From assembly GCF_025150085.1 (NCBI RefSeq), contig NZ_CP102280.1:1065001-1129000 (forward strand): 64,000 nt of DNA, read 5' to 3'. The notes beneath the pieces were generated by a model. That model was not told the origin of the DNA, searched no databases, and saw only the letters and a list, made by a program, of their open reading frames with translations. The stretch is from Dorea longicatena (GTDB taxonomy: Bacteria; Bacillota; Clostridia; Lachnospirales; Lachnospiraceae). The translations under genes and the position numbers were made by a program. This document shows, piece after piece, positions 53,217 through 61,694 of the stretch. Position 1 is the first letter of the stretch, and each line of letters begins with the position of its first letter.

Positions 53217-54938
53217 ATGAAGAAGATCAGTGGCAATAAATTACTGGTAAAAGCACTGAGTGAAGAGCAGGTGGATACAATATTCGGTTATCCGGGAGCC
53301 TGTACAATTGACATCAGTGACGAACTTTATAAACAGGATTATACAAAGGTGATCCTTCCAAGGCAGGAAGTGGCATTGGTGCATGAAGCAGATGCTTATG
53401 CAAGATCAACGGGAAAAGTAGGTGTATGTCTTGTTACGAGCGGACCTGGAGCAACGAATCTTGTAACAGGACTTGCAACAGCATATTACGACAGTGTACC
53501 GCTTGTATGCTTTACAGGTCAGGTATCCAGACACCTGATCGGTAATGATGCATTTCAGGAAGTTGATATCGTAGGAATTACCAGAAGTATCACAAAGTAT
53601 GGTGTAACAGTAAGAAACAGAGAAGATCTGGGACGTATTATTAAAGAAGCTTTTTATATTGCAAGAACAGGAAGGCCGGGCCCGGTACTGATCGATCTTC
53701 CAAAAGATGTGATGGGTGAACTTGGAAATGCCGAATATCCGAAGGAGGTAAATATCCGGGGATATAAACCGAATACACATGTTCATGTAGGACAGTTAAA
53801 ACGTGCGATCAAGATGCTTTCAAAAGCAAAGAAACCATTATTCCTTGCCGGAGGAGGCGTTAATATCGCACATGCCAATGAAGAATTTACAAAACTGGTT
53901 GACATGACGAACGTTCCGGTAGTCACAACTGTTATGGGACGTGGAGCGATTCCGACGACACATCCTTTATATATTGGTAATCTTGGAATGCATGGCGCAT
54001 ATGCGTGTAATATGGCGGTAAATGAGTGTGATCTGTTATTCTCGATAGGAACCAGATTCAATGACAGAATTACCGGAAAGCTTCATTCATTTGCACCAAA
54101 TGCACAGATTGTACATATTGATATTGATACAGCTGCAATTTCAAAAAACGTACAGGTAGATGTACCTATCGTGGCAGATGCAAAAGAGGCAGTATCAAAA
54201 ATGCTGGAATATGTATCTGAGTGTGAGACGAAGAAGTGGCTTGCGACGATCAAAGAGTGGAAAGAGGAACATCCACTGATGATGAAGAAGAAACCAATCA
54301 TGACACCACAGGATGTGATAGAAACGATCAACCGTATCTTTGATGAGGCAATTATTGTAACAGATGTTGGACAGCATCAGATGTTTACGGCACAGTTTAT
54401 CGAGATCACGGAAAAGAAAAAACTTCTGATGTCCGGCGGTCTTGGAACTATGGGATATGGTATGCCGGGAGCTATCGGTGCGAAGATTGGTAATCCGGAT
54501 GTGCCTGTTATTTCAATTTCGGGAGACGGAGGATTTCAGATGAACAGTCAGGAGCTCGCTACAGCGGTGCTTGAAGAACTCCCGATCATCAGTTGTATCT
54601 TCAATAATAATAATCTGGGTATGGTACGCCAGTGGCAGAAATTGTTCTATGGAAAGCGTTATTCGATGACCTGTCTTCGTTCCGGAGCAGCCTGCAGGGG
54701 AAAATGCGGAGAGGTAGAGTGTCCGACGTATACACCGGATTTCATGAAGCTGGCTGACAGCTATGGCGCAAAAGGAATTCATATTACAAAGAAAGAAGAT
54801 ATCGAACCTGCATTCAGAGAGGCAATGAAGAGTACAAAGACCCCATATATCCTTGAGTTCGACATTGATCCGGAGGATCTGGTGTATCCGATGGTAAAAC
54901 CAGGTGGAACACTGGAAGACCTGATCATGGATTGTTAA
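53217..54938 (+). CDS. ilvB: Acetolactate synthase, large subunit
   Basis: This 573-residue ThDP enzyme catalyses the first common step of valine, leucine and isoleucine synthesis. Its three domains carry IFGYPGACTIDI with the catalytic-Glu region VLPRQEVALVHEADAYAR, the FAD/middle domain (PLFLAGGGVN, GMHGAYACNMAVNECDLL), and the ThDP fold with GDGGFQMNSQELATA (436 onward) and NNNNLGMVRQWQ. AAGGAGG precedes the ATG. It is regulated by the valine T-box directly upstream, and its regulatory subunit ilvN follows 27 nt downstream. Confidence 0.97.
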   Translation: MKKISGNKLLVKALSEEQVDTIFGYPGACTIDISDELYKQDYTKVILPRQEVALVHEADAYARSTGKVGVCLVTSGPGATNLVTGLATAYYDSVPLVCFTGQVSRHLIGNDAFQEVDIVGITRSITKYGVTVRNREDLGRIIKEAFYIARTGRPGPVLIDLPKDVMGELGNAEYPKEVNIRGYKPNTHVHVGQLKRAIKMLSKAKKPLFLAGGGVNIAHANEEFTKLVDMTNVPVVTTVMGRGAIPTTHPLYIGNLGMHGAYACNMAVNECDLLFSIGTRFNDRITGKLHSFAPNAQIVHIDIDTAAISKNVQVDVPIVADAKEAVSKMLEYVSECETKKWLATIKEWKEEHPLMMKKKPIMTPQDVIETINRIFDEAIIVTDVGQHQMFTAQFIEITEKKKLLMSGGLGTMGYGMPGAIGAKIGNPDVPVISISGDGGFQMNSQELATAVLEELPIISCIFNNNNLGMVRQWQKLFYGKRYSMTCLRSGAACRGKCGEVECPTYTPDFMKLADSYGAKGIHITKKEDIEPAFREAMKSTKTPYILEFDIDPEDLVYPMVKPGGTLEDLIMDC

Positions 54939-54965
54939 GAATAAGAGACGAAAGGAGATAAAATA

Positions 54966-55478
54966 ATGAATAATAATGGTATGAAAAAGCGCTGGATTTC
55001 ATTATATGTAGAGAACCAGGTGGGAGTTCTGTCAAAGATTTCCGGTCTGTTTTCCGGAAAATCTTACAATCTGGACAGTCTGACTGTTGGTACGACAGAA
55101 GATCCGACTGTATCCAGAATGACGATCGCGACAGTCAGCGATGATGAGACATTTGAACAGATCAAAAAGCAGCTGAACCGTCTGGTTGAAGTGATCAAAG
55201 TAATTGATTTTACGGATGTCTTTGTACGTATGAAAGAAATCTTATATGTAAAAGTACGTAAATGCACGAAAGATGATAAAGTGGAATGCTTCCAGATCGC
55301 AGAGACGTTCAAGGCGAAGGTGATTGACTATGGGAAAGACAGTGTTCTCATGGAATTTGTTCAGACGGCGACCAAGAATGATGCAGTTATCAAACTGATG
55401 AAAGAAGAGTTTGAAAGTATCGAAGTTGTGCGCGGAGGAAGTGTTGGTATCGAATCGATCAGCATGATGGAAAGATAG
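54966..55478 (+). CDS. ilvN: Acetolactate synthase, small regulatory subunit
   Basis: A 170-residue subunit with an N-terminal ACT domain (WISLYVENQVGVLSKISGLFSGKSYNLDSLTVGTTE-type opening, residues about 10-85) that binds valine for feedback inhibition, and the C-terminal AHAS-S domain. It activates IlvB. AAAGGAG precedes the ATG. Length is typical. It ends the T-box-controlled operon; the next gene ilvE has its own promoter 60-80 nt further on. Confidence 0.96.
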   Translation: MNNNGMKKRWISLYVENQVGVLSKISGLFSGKSYNLDSLTVGTTEDPTVSRMTIATVSDDETFEQIKKQLNRLVEVIKVIDFTDVFVRMKEILYVKVRKCTKDDKVECFQIAETFKAKVIDYGKDSVLMEFVQTATKNDAVIKLMKEEFESIEVVRGGSVGIESISMMER

Positions 55479-55527
55479 AGATTCATGGTCGAAATAAATC
55501 GAAAATTAAAATGTATAATAAAAAAAC

Positions 55528-55567
55528 AGAGTGCACTCTTGAATTTTGAAAACAGTAGTATTATAAT
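55528..55567 (+). promoter_or_regulatory. Promoter of ilvE with a palindrome at the -35
   Basis: TTGAAT (55539-55544), 17-bp spacer, perfect TATAAT (55562-55567). The perfect 12-bp palindrome AGAGTGCACTCT (55528-55539) touches the -35 hexamer, where a repressor or activator could act. Confidence 0.75.
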
Positions 55568-55616
55568 AGGACAAGATGATAAATCAAACAGTTGTTAAAA
55601 GGACGGAGGAGTCAAA

Positions 55617-56642
55617 ATGGAGAAGAAAAATATTGACTGGTCAAACATTGGATTTGGCTATATGAAGACAGACAAGAGATATGTTTCCAATTTTAAAAAT
55701 GGAGCATGGGATGAAGGTACACTTACCTCCGATGATCAGATTACAATTAGCGAATGTGCAGGCGTACTTCAGTATGCACAGACATGTTTTGAAGGAATGA
55801 AAGCGTATACCACAGAAGATGGTCATATCGTAACATTCCGCCCGGATCTGAATGCAGCAAGAATGGCAAATTCAGCAGCAAGACTTGAAATGCCTGTATT
55901 CCCGGAAGATAGATTTGTAGATGCAATCAAACAGGTTGTAAAAGCAAATGCAGCTTATGTACCGCCATACGGATCAGGAGCAACATTATATGTAAGACCA
56001 TATATGTTCGGTTCCAGTGCCGTTATCGGTGTAAAACCTGCAGAAGAATATCAGTTCCGTGTATTTGCTACACCAGTTGGACCATACTTCAAAGGTGGAG
56101 CAAAACCAATTACTATTAAAGTTTCTGATTTTGACCGTGCAGCACCGCATGGAACAGGTCATGTAAAAGCCGGACTGAACTATGCAATGAGCCTTCATGC
56201 AATCGTAACAGCACATGAAGAAGGATACGATGAGAACATGTATCTGGATGCAGCAACAAGAACGAAAGTAGAAGAGACTGGTGGAGCTAACTTCATCTTT
56301 GTAACAAAAGATAACAAAGTTGTAACACCAAAATCATCTACCATTCTTCCATCTATTACAAGACGTTCTCTGATGTATGTTGCAGAGCATTATCTTGGAC
56401 TGGAAGTAGAAGAAAGAGAAGTTTACTTAGATGAACTTGGTGATTTTGCAGAGTGTGGACTTTGCGGTACAGCAGCAGTTATCTCTCCTGTAGGAAAGAT
56501 CGTTGACCACGGCAAAGAGATCTGCTTCCCAAGCGGAATGGAAGAGATGGGACCTGTTACAAAGAAACTGTATGAGACATTAACAGGAATCCAGATGGGA
56601 CATATTGAAGCTCCGGAAGGATGGATTTGCAAGATCTGCTAA
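55617..56642 (+). CDS. ilvE: Branched-chain amino acid aminotransferase
   Basis: A 341-residue class IV (fold type IV) PLP enzyme, the last step of valine, leucine and isoleucine synthesis. The PLP lysine is K184 in GHVKAGLNYA. FEGMKAY, RPDLNAARMANSAARL, YVRPYMFGS, ETGGANFIFV and the FAECGLCGTAAVISPV motif fit the BCAT group II type, longer than the 308-residue E. coli IlvE. AAGGACGGAGG precedes the ATG. It has its own promoter and terminator but sits directly behind ilvBN, completing the functional group. Confidence 0.97.
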   Translation: MEKKNIDWSNIGFGYMKTDKRYVSNFKNGAWDEGTLTSDDQITISECAGVLQYAQTCFEGMKAYTTEDGHIVTFRPDLNAARMANSAARLEMPVFPEDRFVDAIKQVVKANAAYVPPYGSGATLYVRPYMFGSSAVIGVKPAEEYQFRVFATPVGPYFKGGAKPITIKVSDFDRAAPHGTGHVKAGLNYAMSLHAIVTAHEEGYDENMYLDAATRTKVEETGGANFIFVTKDNKVVTPKSSTILPSITRRSLMYVAEHYLGLEVEEREVYLDELGDFAECGLCGTAAVISPVGKIVDHGKEICFPSGMEEMGPVTKKLYETLTGIQMGHIEAPEGWICKIC

Positions 56643-56710
56643 TACCAGATACCAGAAAAAGTATCAGGGCGGACATCCGGTGAAACGGATATAAAACGAA
56701 GATATTATAG

Positions 56711-56755
56711 AAGAGGCAGGGAACTGAGAATTTTCTCAGAACCTTGCCTCTTTTT
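56711..56755 (+). terminator. Terminator after ilvE
   Basis: AGAGGCAGG/CCTTGCCTCT outer stem and CTGAGA/TCTCAG inner stem followed by TTTTTG. Confidence 0.9.
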
Positions 56756-56806
56756 GAAAATGCGTGTAAAGTATAGAAAGAATAATCAGGTGAAAGGGTT
56801 TGATGT

Positions 56807-59014
56807 ATGAAGGATTTATTATTTTCAACACTGAAAGATTATAAAAAAGAATATCTTCCCAAGGATATCTTTTCGGGGATTATTATGGCTGCGGTGTCCA
56901 TTCCTATTTCAATGGGATATGCACAGATTGCGGGACTTCCGGCAGTATATGGACTATATGGTTCGGTGTTCCCGATTCTGTTCTTTGCATTATTTTCAAC
57001 GTCCAGGCAGTTTATCTTTGGGGTGGATGCGGCACCGGCAGCGATTGTTGGGGCAGCACTTGTGTCGCTTGGAATAGAAAACGGAAGTAAAGAGGCAATA
57101 CAGTATGTGCCTGTGATCGCACTTCTTACGGGAATATGGCTATTGTTGTTTTACTTTTTGAAAGCAGGAAGAATCGTGGACTTTATATCAACACCGGTTA
57201 TGGGCGGATTTATCAGTGGGATTGCGCTTACGATCATTTTAATGCAGATCCCGAAGATATTAGGCGGGAAAGCCGGATCCGGGGAACTTCCGGAACTTAT
57301 CAGACATATTGCACAGACCGGTAAAGAGATTAACTGGTTGTCAGTGATACTTGGTGCAGGTGCGCTGATATTGCTTCGTGTGGCAGGAAAAATGATACCG
57401 AAATTTCCAATGGCAATTGTTATCATGGCAGCCGGAGTGGCGGCAACCAGAATATTCCATGTAGATGAATATGGTGTGGTCCTTCTTGATGCGGTGGGAA
57501 AAGGACTTCCGAAACTGGTCCATTTCCGGTTTGTGGGAATTGATCTGAGACAGGCTTTGGGAAGAAGTTTGATGATCGCGGCAGTTGTAATGGCGGAGAC
57601 ACTTTTGTCAGAGAATAATTTCGCAATGAAGAACGGATATAAGATCGATGAGAATCAGGAAATCCTTGCCTGTGCGATGGGAAATATCGCGGCGGCATGT
57701 GTAGGGTGCTGTCCGGTGAACGGAAGTATATCCAGAACATCTATGAATGAGCAGTATGAAGGAAAGACACAGGCAGTGTCTGTTGTGGCAGCAATTACAA
57801 TGGCCCTGGTTCTTCTTGGCGCAACCGGGTTTATCGGCTATCTGCCGGTTCCGGTCCTTACAGCCATTGTAATTTCTGCACTGATGAATGTAGTAGAACT
57901 GCATCTGGCAGTACGCCTGTTCAGAGTGAGCCGTAATGAATTTTATATCTTTGTGGCGGCATGTGTAAGCGTGCTGGTTTTTGGAACTATCTATGGTGTG
58001 GTAATCGGACTTTTGCTGTCCTTTGTGGCGGTAGTGCTTCGAGCGACAAATCCACCGAGATCATTACGGGGAATGATTCCTGGAAAAGAAGCCTATTATG
58101 ATCTGAAGAGAAACCGCAATGCATATCCGATCCGGCATACAGTGATATACCGTTTCAGCGAGAATCTGTTCTTTGCAAATATAAAAGTCTTCCAGACAGA
58201 TATTGAGAACAGTATTAAGGAAGATACTAAGGTTGTGATCGTAGATGCGGCAGCAATCAACAGCATTGATATTACGGCGGCAGATCGCCTGGAGATGATG
58301 GCAGAGAATTTTGAAAGGAAAGGAATAAAGTTCTACATTACAGAACATTCCGAAAATGTGAATGAACAGATGAGAAAACTTGGGATCGGGCATCTGATTG
58401 AAGAAGGAAAGGTTAGAAGAACGATTCTTGCAGCGCTACAGGATGCCGGCATTCCGTCAATGGGAACAACCGCCGGTGCAGATAAAGCGCGGGACCCTTT
58501 GGTCTGGATGCCTTGGCAGCTGGAGATACCGGCGGCTGTTCATGCGGTACATGAGGCGATGGTTCCGGCAGAAGAGGAAAATACGCTGGAAGAATTTGCC
58601 TGGGCATTTGGAGATGATGCGGTTGAAGAAATGGAGAAGAAAGTACACCAGGTCATGGAACAGATTCACAAACTTCCGGATCTGGAAAGACTTGCAGACG
58701 TAGGGTTCGAAGAGAAACTCAAAAACTGGCATTCGCTGGGCGTTTTGGATGAAGATGAGATTTTAAGACGAATGGAAATGCATTTGGATGAACTTCCGGA
58801 GAATTTAAGAGGAGACAGAAAAGTGATCCTTCAGTTGATTGAAAAGAGAAGACGAAAGATCGAACAACAGCTGTTATTACATCATCCGGAAATTGTAGAA
58901 CATTTGAAGAAGAGCCGGGAAAGACTGGAAAAGCGCCTGGAAAAACAGAATCCGGAGGCAGCCAGAAAACTGCATGAGTGGGAAGTGCAGATCAGGGAGA
59001 AGGAAGAGGAGTAA
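56807..59014 (+). CDS. SulP family anion transporter with STAS domain and a long C-terminal extension
   Basis: A 735-residue membrane protein. Residues 1 to about 420 form the SLC26/SulP transporter (LPKDIFSGIIMAAVSIPISMGYAQIAGLPAVYGLY is the signature; about 12-14 membrane segments). A STAS domain spans about 430-545 (VIYRFSENLFFANIKVF, VVIVDAAAINSIDITAADRLEMM). After it comes about 185 residues of extra, highly charged helical sequence, with Trp-rich WMPWQ and repeated Glu/Lys/Arg heptads (RRRKIEQQLLLHHPEIVEHLKKSRERLEKRLEKQ-like coiled coil). Usual SulP proteins end near the STAS. The substrate (sulfate, bicarbonate, other anion) is not evident; no sulfur genes are adjacent. Confidence 0.9.
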   Translation: MKDLLFSTLKDYKKEYLPKDIFSGIIMAAVSIPISMGYAQIAGLPAVYGLYGSVFPILFFALFSTSRQFIFGVDAAPAAIVGAALVSLGIENGSKEAIQYVPVIALLTGIWLLLFYFLKAGRIVDFISTPVMGGFISGIALTIILMQIPKILGGKAGSGELPELIRHIAQTGKEINWLSVILGAGALILLRVAGKMIPKFPMAIVIMAAGVAATRIFHVDEYGVVLLDAVGKGLPKLVHFRFVGIDLRQALGRSLMIAAVVMAETLLSENNFAMKNGYKIDENQEILACAMGNIAAACVGCCPVNGSISRTSMNEQYEGKTQAVSVVAAITMALVLLGATGFIGYLPVPVLTAIVISALMNVVELHLAVRLFRVSRNEFYIFVAACVSVLVFGTIYGVVIGLLLSFVAVVLRATNPPRSLRGMIPGKEAYYDLKRNRNAYPIRHTVIYRFSENLFFANIKVFQTDIENSIKEDTKVVIVDAAAINSIDITAADRLEMMAENFERKGIKFYITEHSENVNEQMRKLGIGHLIEEGKVRRTILAALQDAGIPSMGTTAGADKARDPLVWMPWQLEIPAAVHAVHEAMVPAEEENTLEEFAWAFGDDAVEEMEKKVHQVMEQIHKLPDLERLADVGFEEKLKNWHSLGVLDEDEILRRMEMHLDELPENLRGDRKVILQLIEKRRRKIEQQLLLHHPEIVEHLKKSRERLEKRLEKQNPEAARKLHEWEVQIREKEEE

Positions 59015-59048
59015 CGGTAGAAAAAGTAATCACTGATTGAAAAATGTG

Positions 59049-59077
59049 TTGACATAAATGATTTACAGTGGTACAGT
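59049..59077 (+). promoter_or_regulatory. Orphan sigma-A promoter in the SulP-kinase gap
   Basis: A perfect TTGACA (59049-59054), 17-bp spacer, TACAGT (59072-59077). No ORF follows; a terminator lies 120 nt downstream. Confidence 0.5.
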
Positions 59078-59117
59078 GATAGTGTTGTAAAAGATAATTA
59101 AATAGATAGACATAGAG

Positions 59118-59158
59118 AATTTGCCAATGGCAACTTTTCTTGCATACTTTGGGATATA
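59118..59158 (+). repeat. Dispersed hairpin repeat, copy C
   Basis: AATTTGCCAATGGCAA hairpin followed by CTTTTCTTGCATACTTTGGG, the tail shared with copy A (differences at few positions). It lies 104 nt downstream of the SulP stop, in the same orientation to its upstream gene as the other copies. Confidence 0.6.
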
Positions 59159-59159
59159 G

Positions 59160-59202
59160 AAAGCGAAGAGGCTTACAGGATAGTGAGTCACTTCGCTTTT
59201 TT
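59160..59202 (+). terminator. Terminator in the SulP-kinase gap
   Basis: AAAGCGAAG/CTTCGCTTT stem (9 bp), loop of about 22 nt, T-run of six. Confidence 0.8.
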
Positions 59203-59206
59203 GCTC

Positions 59207-59247
59207 CCATGCATTCGCAAGGAGCTGTCGATGGCAGGTTCTGGGTA
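59207..59247. repeat. Dispersed hairpin repeat, copy D (left half)
   Basis: CCATGCATTCGCAAGGAGCTG, then TCGATGGCAGGTTCTG, matches the left half of copy B and copy E; as with those, it starts just after a terminator T-run. Confidence 0.55.
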
Positions 59248-59323
59248 TGTTATAGATATGAAAAATGACAAAATGTGATCTTTTACAGGATAGTATCAGA
59301 TATATGGAAGAAGGGATGAGACA

Positions 59324-59929
59324 ATGTCACATTTGGTAATTACAATTGGATGCGAATATGGAGCAAAGGGAAATCAGATTGGAAGGAAAATAGCAGAAGA
59401 CCTGGGATTTCAGTTTTATGACAGAAATATAGTAGATGCAATTATTCATGAAGTTGGAATCCCCGGAGAAATCATGGAAAAGGTCGAAGAAGGCGTAACA
59501 ATTGTTGGAAAAGGTGCAGAAGGAGAGGAACGAGGAGAGTTTTCACAATACGCAGATCTTACAAAACGTGCGATTCATGTACAGAAAACGATTATCCGCA
59601 AGTTGTCGGACAGAGAATCCTGTGTGATTATCGGTCGTTCCGCAGATTATATTCTAAAAGAACATAAGCCGATTTTAAGAGTCTTTATCTATTCGCCGGA
59701 TGAAGTAAGGATAAAAAATGTAATGGAAAGTCATAAGGTTTCAGAGAAAGAAGCAAAACAGATTATTCTTGAAACGGATAAAAGGTACCATAAGCGTCAC
59801 ATGGCATTAACCGGAAGTAACCGAGGAGACCGACATAACAGAGATATCTTAATTGACAGTAGTCTGCTGGGAGTAGATGGAACAGCCCGATTAATTGAGA
59901 CACTTGCAAAACAAGTAGAAAAACAGTAA
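59324..59929 (+). CDS. Cytidylate kinase-like family protein
   Basis: A 201-residue P-loop kinase-like protein (Cytidylate kinase 2 family). The nucleotide loop is the variant GCEYGAKGNQIGRKIAEDLG near residues 9-28; YDRNIVDAI, CVIIGRSADYIL and RYHKRHMALTGSNRGDRHNRDILIDSS follow. Members are seldom characterised, and true CMP kinase activity is unproven. GGAAGAAGGGATGAG lies ahead of the ATG. It is 12 nt from the amino-acid permease gene, so the two form an operon ended at 61486; a regulatory or metabolic link is not evident. Confidence 0.85.
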   Translation: MSHLVITIGCEYGAKGNQIGRKIAEDLGFQFYDRNIVDAIIHEVGIPGEIMEKVEEGVTIVGKGAEGEERGEFSQYADLTKRAIHVQKTIIRKLSDRESCVIIGRSADYILKEHKPILRVFIYSPDEVRIKNVMESHKVSEKEAKQIILETDKRYHKRHMALTGSNRGDRHNRDILIDSSLLGVDGTARLIETLAKQVEKQ

Positions 59930-59941
59930 GGAGTTGATTAT

Positions 59942-61456
59942 ATGAATAAGAAAAAATCAGATTTTGACAAGGTATTCAGTGCCTGGGACATTCTTGTGAT
60001 TGCATTTGGTGCAATGATCGGATGGGGCTGGGTTGTATCGACCGGAGGATGGATTGAAAAAGGTGGTGTCGTTGGCGCGGCACTTGGATTTGCAATCGGT
60101 GGTGTTATGATATTTTTCGTAGGTCTTACTTATGCAGAGCTTACGGCGGCTATGCCACAGTGTGGAGGGGAACATGTCTTCAGTCACAGGGCAATGGGTC
60201 CGGTTGGTTCATTCGTGTGTACATGGGCGATCATTCTTGGATATGTCGGTGTTACATGTTTTGAAGCATGTGCATTTCCAACGATCATTACATATCTGTG
60301 TCCTGGATTCTTAAAGGGATACCTTTATACAGTAGCAGGGTTTGATATCTATGCATCCTGGCTGATCGTTGCGATCGTAGTAGCATTTCTGATCATGGTC
60401 ATTAATATTATGGGAGCGAAGACAGCTGCGATCTTACAGACAATCTTAACGGTAATTATAGGTGGCGCAGGAATCCTGCTGATCATTGCATCTGTACTCA
60501 ACGGAACAGTTGATAATCTGGACGGTCAGATATTTGCCGGAACAACCGGAGTATCGAATGTAAAAGCTGTTCTTGGTGTAGCAGTGCTTTCGCCATTTTA
60601 TTTCATCGGATTTGACGTAATTCCGCAGGCATCGGAAGAAATCAATGTTCCACCGAAAAAGATCGGAAAAATGCTGATTCTTTCGGTCATCCTCGCCGTT
60701 ATATTTTATTCGTTCGTTATTCTGGCTGTAGGTATGGTTCTGGATTCCGGAGCAATTGCAGCATCACAGAAAGGAACCGGACTTGTAACAGCAGATGCGA
60801 TGGCTGTGGCATTCCGTACATCTGTTATGGCAAAGGTAATTATTGTTGGAGGAATGTGTGGAATTATTACATCATGGAATTCGTTTATGATCGGAGGATC
60901 ACGTGCAATGTATTCCATGGCAGAGTCTTATATGATACCAAAAATGTTTTCAAAACTGCATCCAAAACATAAGACACCGATCAATGCACTGATACTGATC
61001 GGAGTGCTTACGATGCTGGCTCCATTTGCAGGAAGAGTTATGATGGTTTGGATCTGTGATGCAGGAAACTTTGGCTGCTGTATGGCCTACTGCATGGTAT
61101 CTTTATCATTTTTAATCCTGAGAAAAAAAGAACCGGATATGCCAAGACCGTATAAAGTAAAGCATTACAAATTTGTAGGAACTATGGCGGTTCTGATGTC
61201 TGGATTCATGGTGTGTATGTACTGCATTCCGGGATCCGGCGGTAACTTAATCCTCCCTGAATGGGGAATGGTTGTGGCATGGAGTCTGCTTGGAGTAGTA
61301 TTCTATGCAATTTGTAAGAGTAAATATAAAGAGGACTTTGGAAGTCTTGTAGAGCTTATTTCCGATGAAGATTCTGCTACGCTTATGCCGGAGGCAGATG
61401 AGGAAAAATTGGATGAGGTAATTGATCATGCGATAGATGTAGTACTTGGTGTTTAA
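59942..61456 (+). CDS. APC family amino acid permease
   Basis: A 504-residue transporter with twelve or so membrane segments. The APC signature in TM1 is IVIAFGAMIGWGW-like (ILVIAFGAMIGWGWVVSTGGW), followed by YAELTAAMPQCGGEHVFSHRAMG in TM2-3, GFDVIPQASEEINVPPKKIGKM (TM6-7 loop), and GGMCGIITSWNSFMIGGSRAMYSMAE in TM8. It imports or exchanges amino acids or amines. The C-terminal 45 residues are acidic and cytoplasmic. AAGGAG lies 10 nt ahead of the ATG. Specificity is not visible. Confidence 0.92.
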   Translation: MNKKKSDFDKVFSAWDILVIAFGAMIGWGWVVSTGGWIEKGGVVGAALGFAIGGVMIFFVGLTYAELTAAMPQCGGEHVFSHRAMGPVGSFVCTWAIILGYVGVTCFEACAFPTIITYLCPGFLKGYLYTVAGFDIYASWLIVAIVVAFLIMVINIMGAKTAAILQTILTVIIGGAGILLIIASVLNGTVDNLDGQIFAGTTGVSNVKAVLGVAVLSPFYFIGFDVIPQASEEINVPPKKIGKMLILSVILAVIFYSFVILAVGMVLDSGAIAASQKGTGLVTADAMAVAFRTSVMAKVIIVGGMCGIITSWNSFMIGGSRAMYSMAESYMIPKMFSKLHPKHKTPINALILIGVLTMLAPFAGRVMMVWICDAGNFGCCMAYCMVSLSFLILRKKEPDMPRPYKVKHYKFVGTMAVLMSGFMVCMYCIPGSGGNLILPEWGMVVAWSLLGVVFYAICKSKYKEDFGSLVELISDEDSATLMPEADEEKLDEVIDHAIDVVLGV

Positions 61457-61485
61457 TTCATCACTTTGGATACCCGAATCTACAT

Positions 61486-61559
61486 AAAAAGCAATCAGAT
61501 CTTTCTGTGCAACTCCAGCCATGACTGCGAATGCACAGAAAGACCTGGTTGCTTTTTAT
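61486..61559 (+). terminator. Large terminator hairpin after the permease
   Basis: AAAAAGCAA..TCTTTCTGTGCA pairs with TGCACAGAAAGA..TTGCTTTTT, about 25 bp with small internal loops, ending in a T-run. It may act on both strands. Confidence 0.9.
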
Positions 61560-61635
61560 TCTGTGTGTATCGAATGCGTAAGATATGACGAATGAAACGG
61601 AGGACGTAACCGTGAGTACTTACCATAAACAGAAT

Positions 61636-61676
61636 ATAACAGTTGATAACAGTTCTGCACTGTTATATACTGTTAA
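61636..61676 (+). promoter_or_regulatory. Promoter and four-half-site operator in front of the truncated GntR gene
   Basis: ATAACAGT occurs at 61636-61643 and 61646-61653, and its reverse complement ACTGTTAT at 61659-61666, ACTGTTAA at 61669-61676. The array is symmetric about 61656, with 10 bp between like half-sites. A promoter TTGATA (61643-61648), 17-bp spacer, TATACT (61666-61671) lies inside it. This is an autorepressor layout. Confidence 0.7.
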
Positions 61677-61694
61677 CAACGGAGGAATAACGTT

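Larger units (their letters stand above)
59084..59202 (+). ncRNA. Candidate small RNA (about 119 nt)
   Basis: The interval is bounded by the orphan promoter (59049-59077) and the terminator at 59160-59202 and contains no open reading frame. Within it lies the repeat hairpin of copy C. The 309-bp gap between SulP and the kinase otherwise holds only repeats C and D. Transcription is not shown. Confidence 0.35.
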
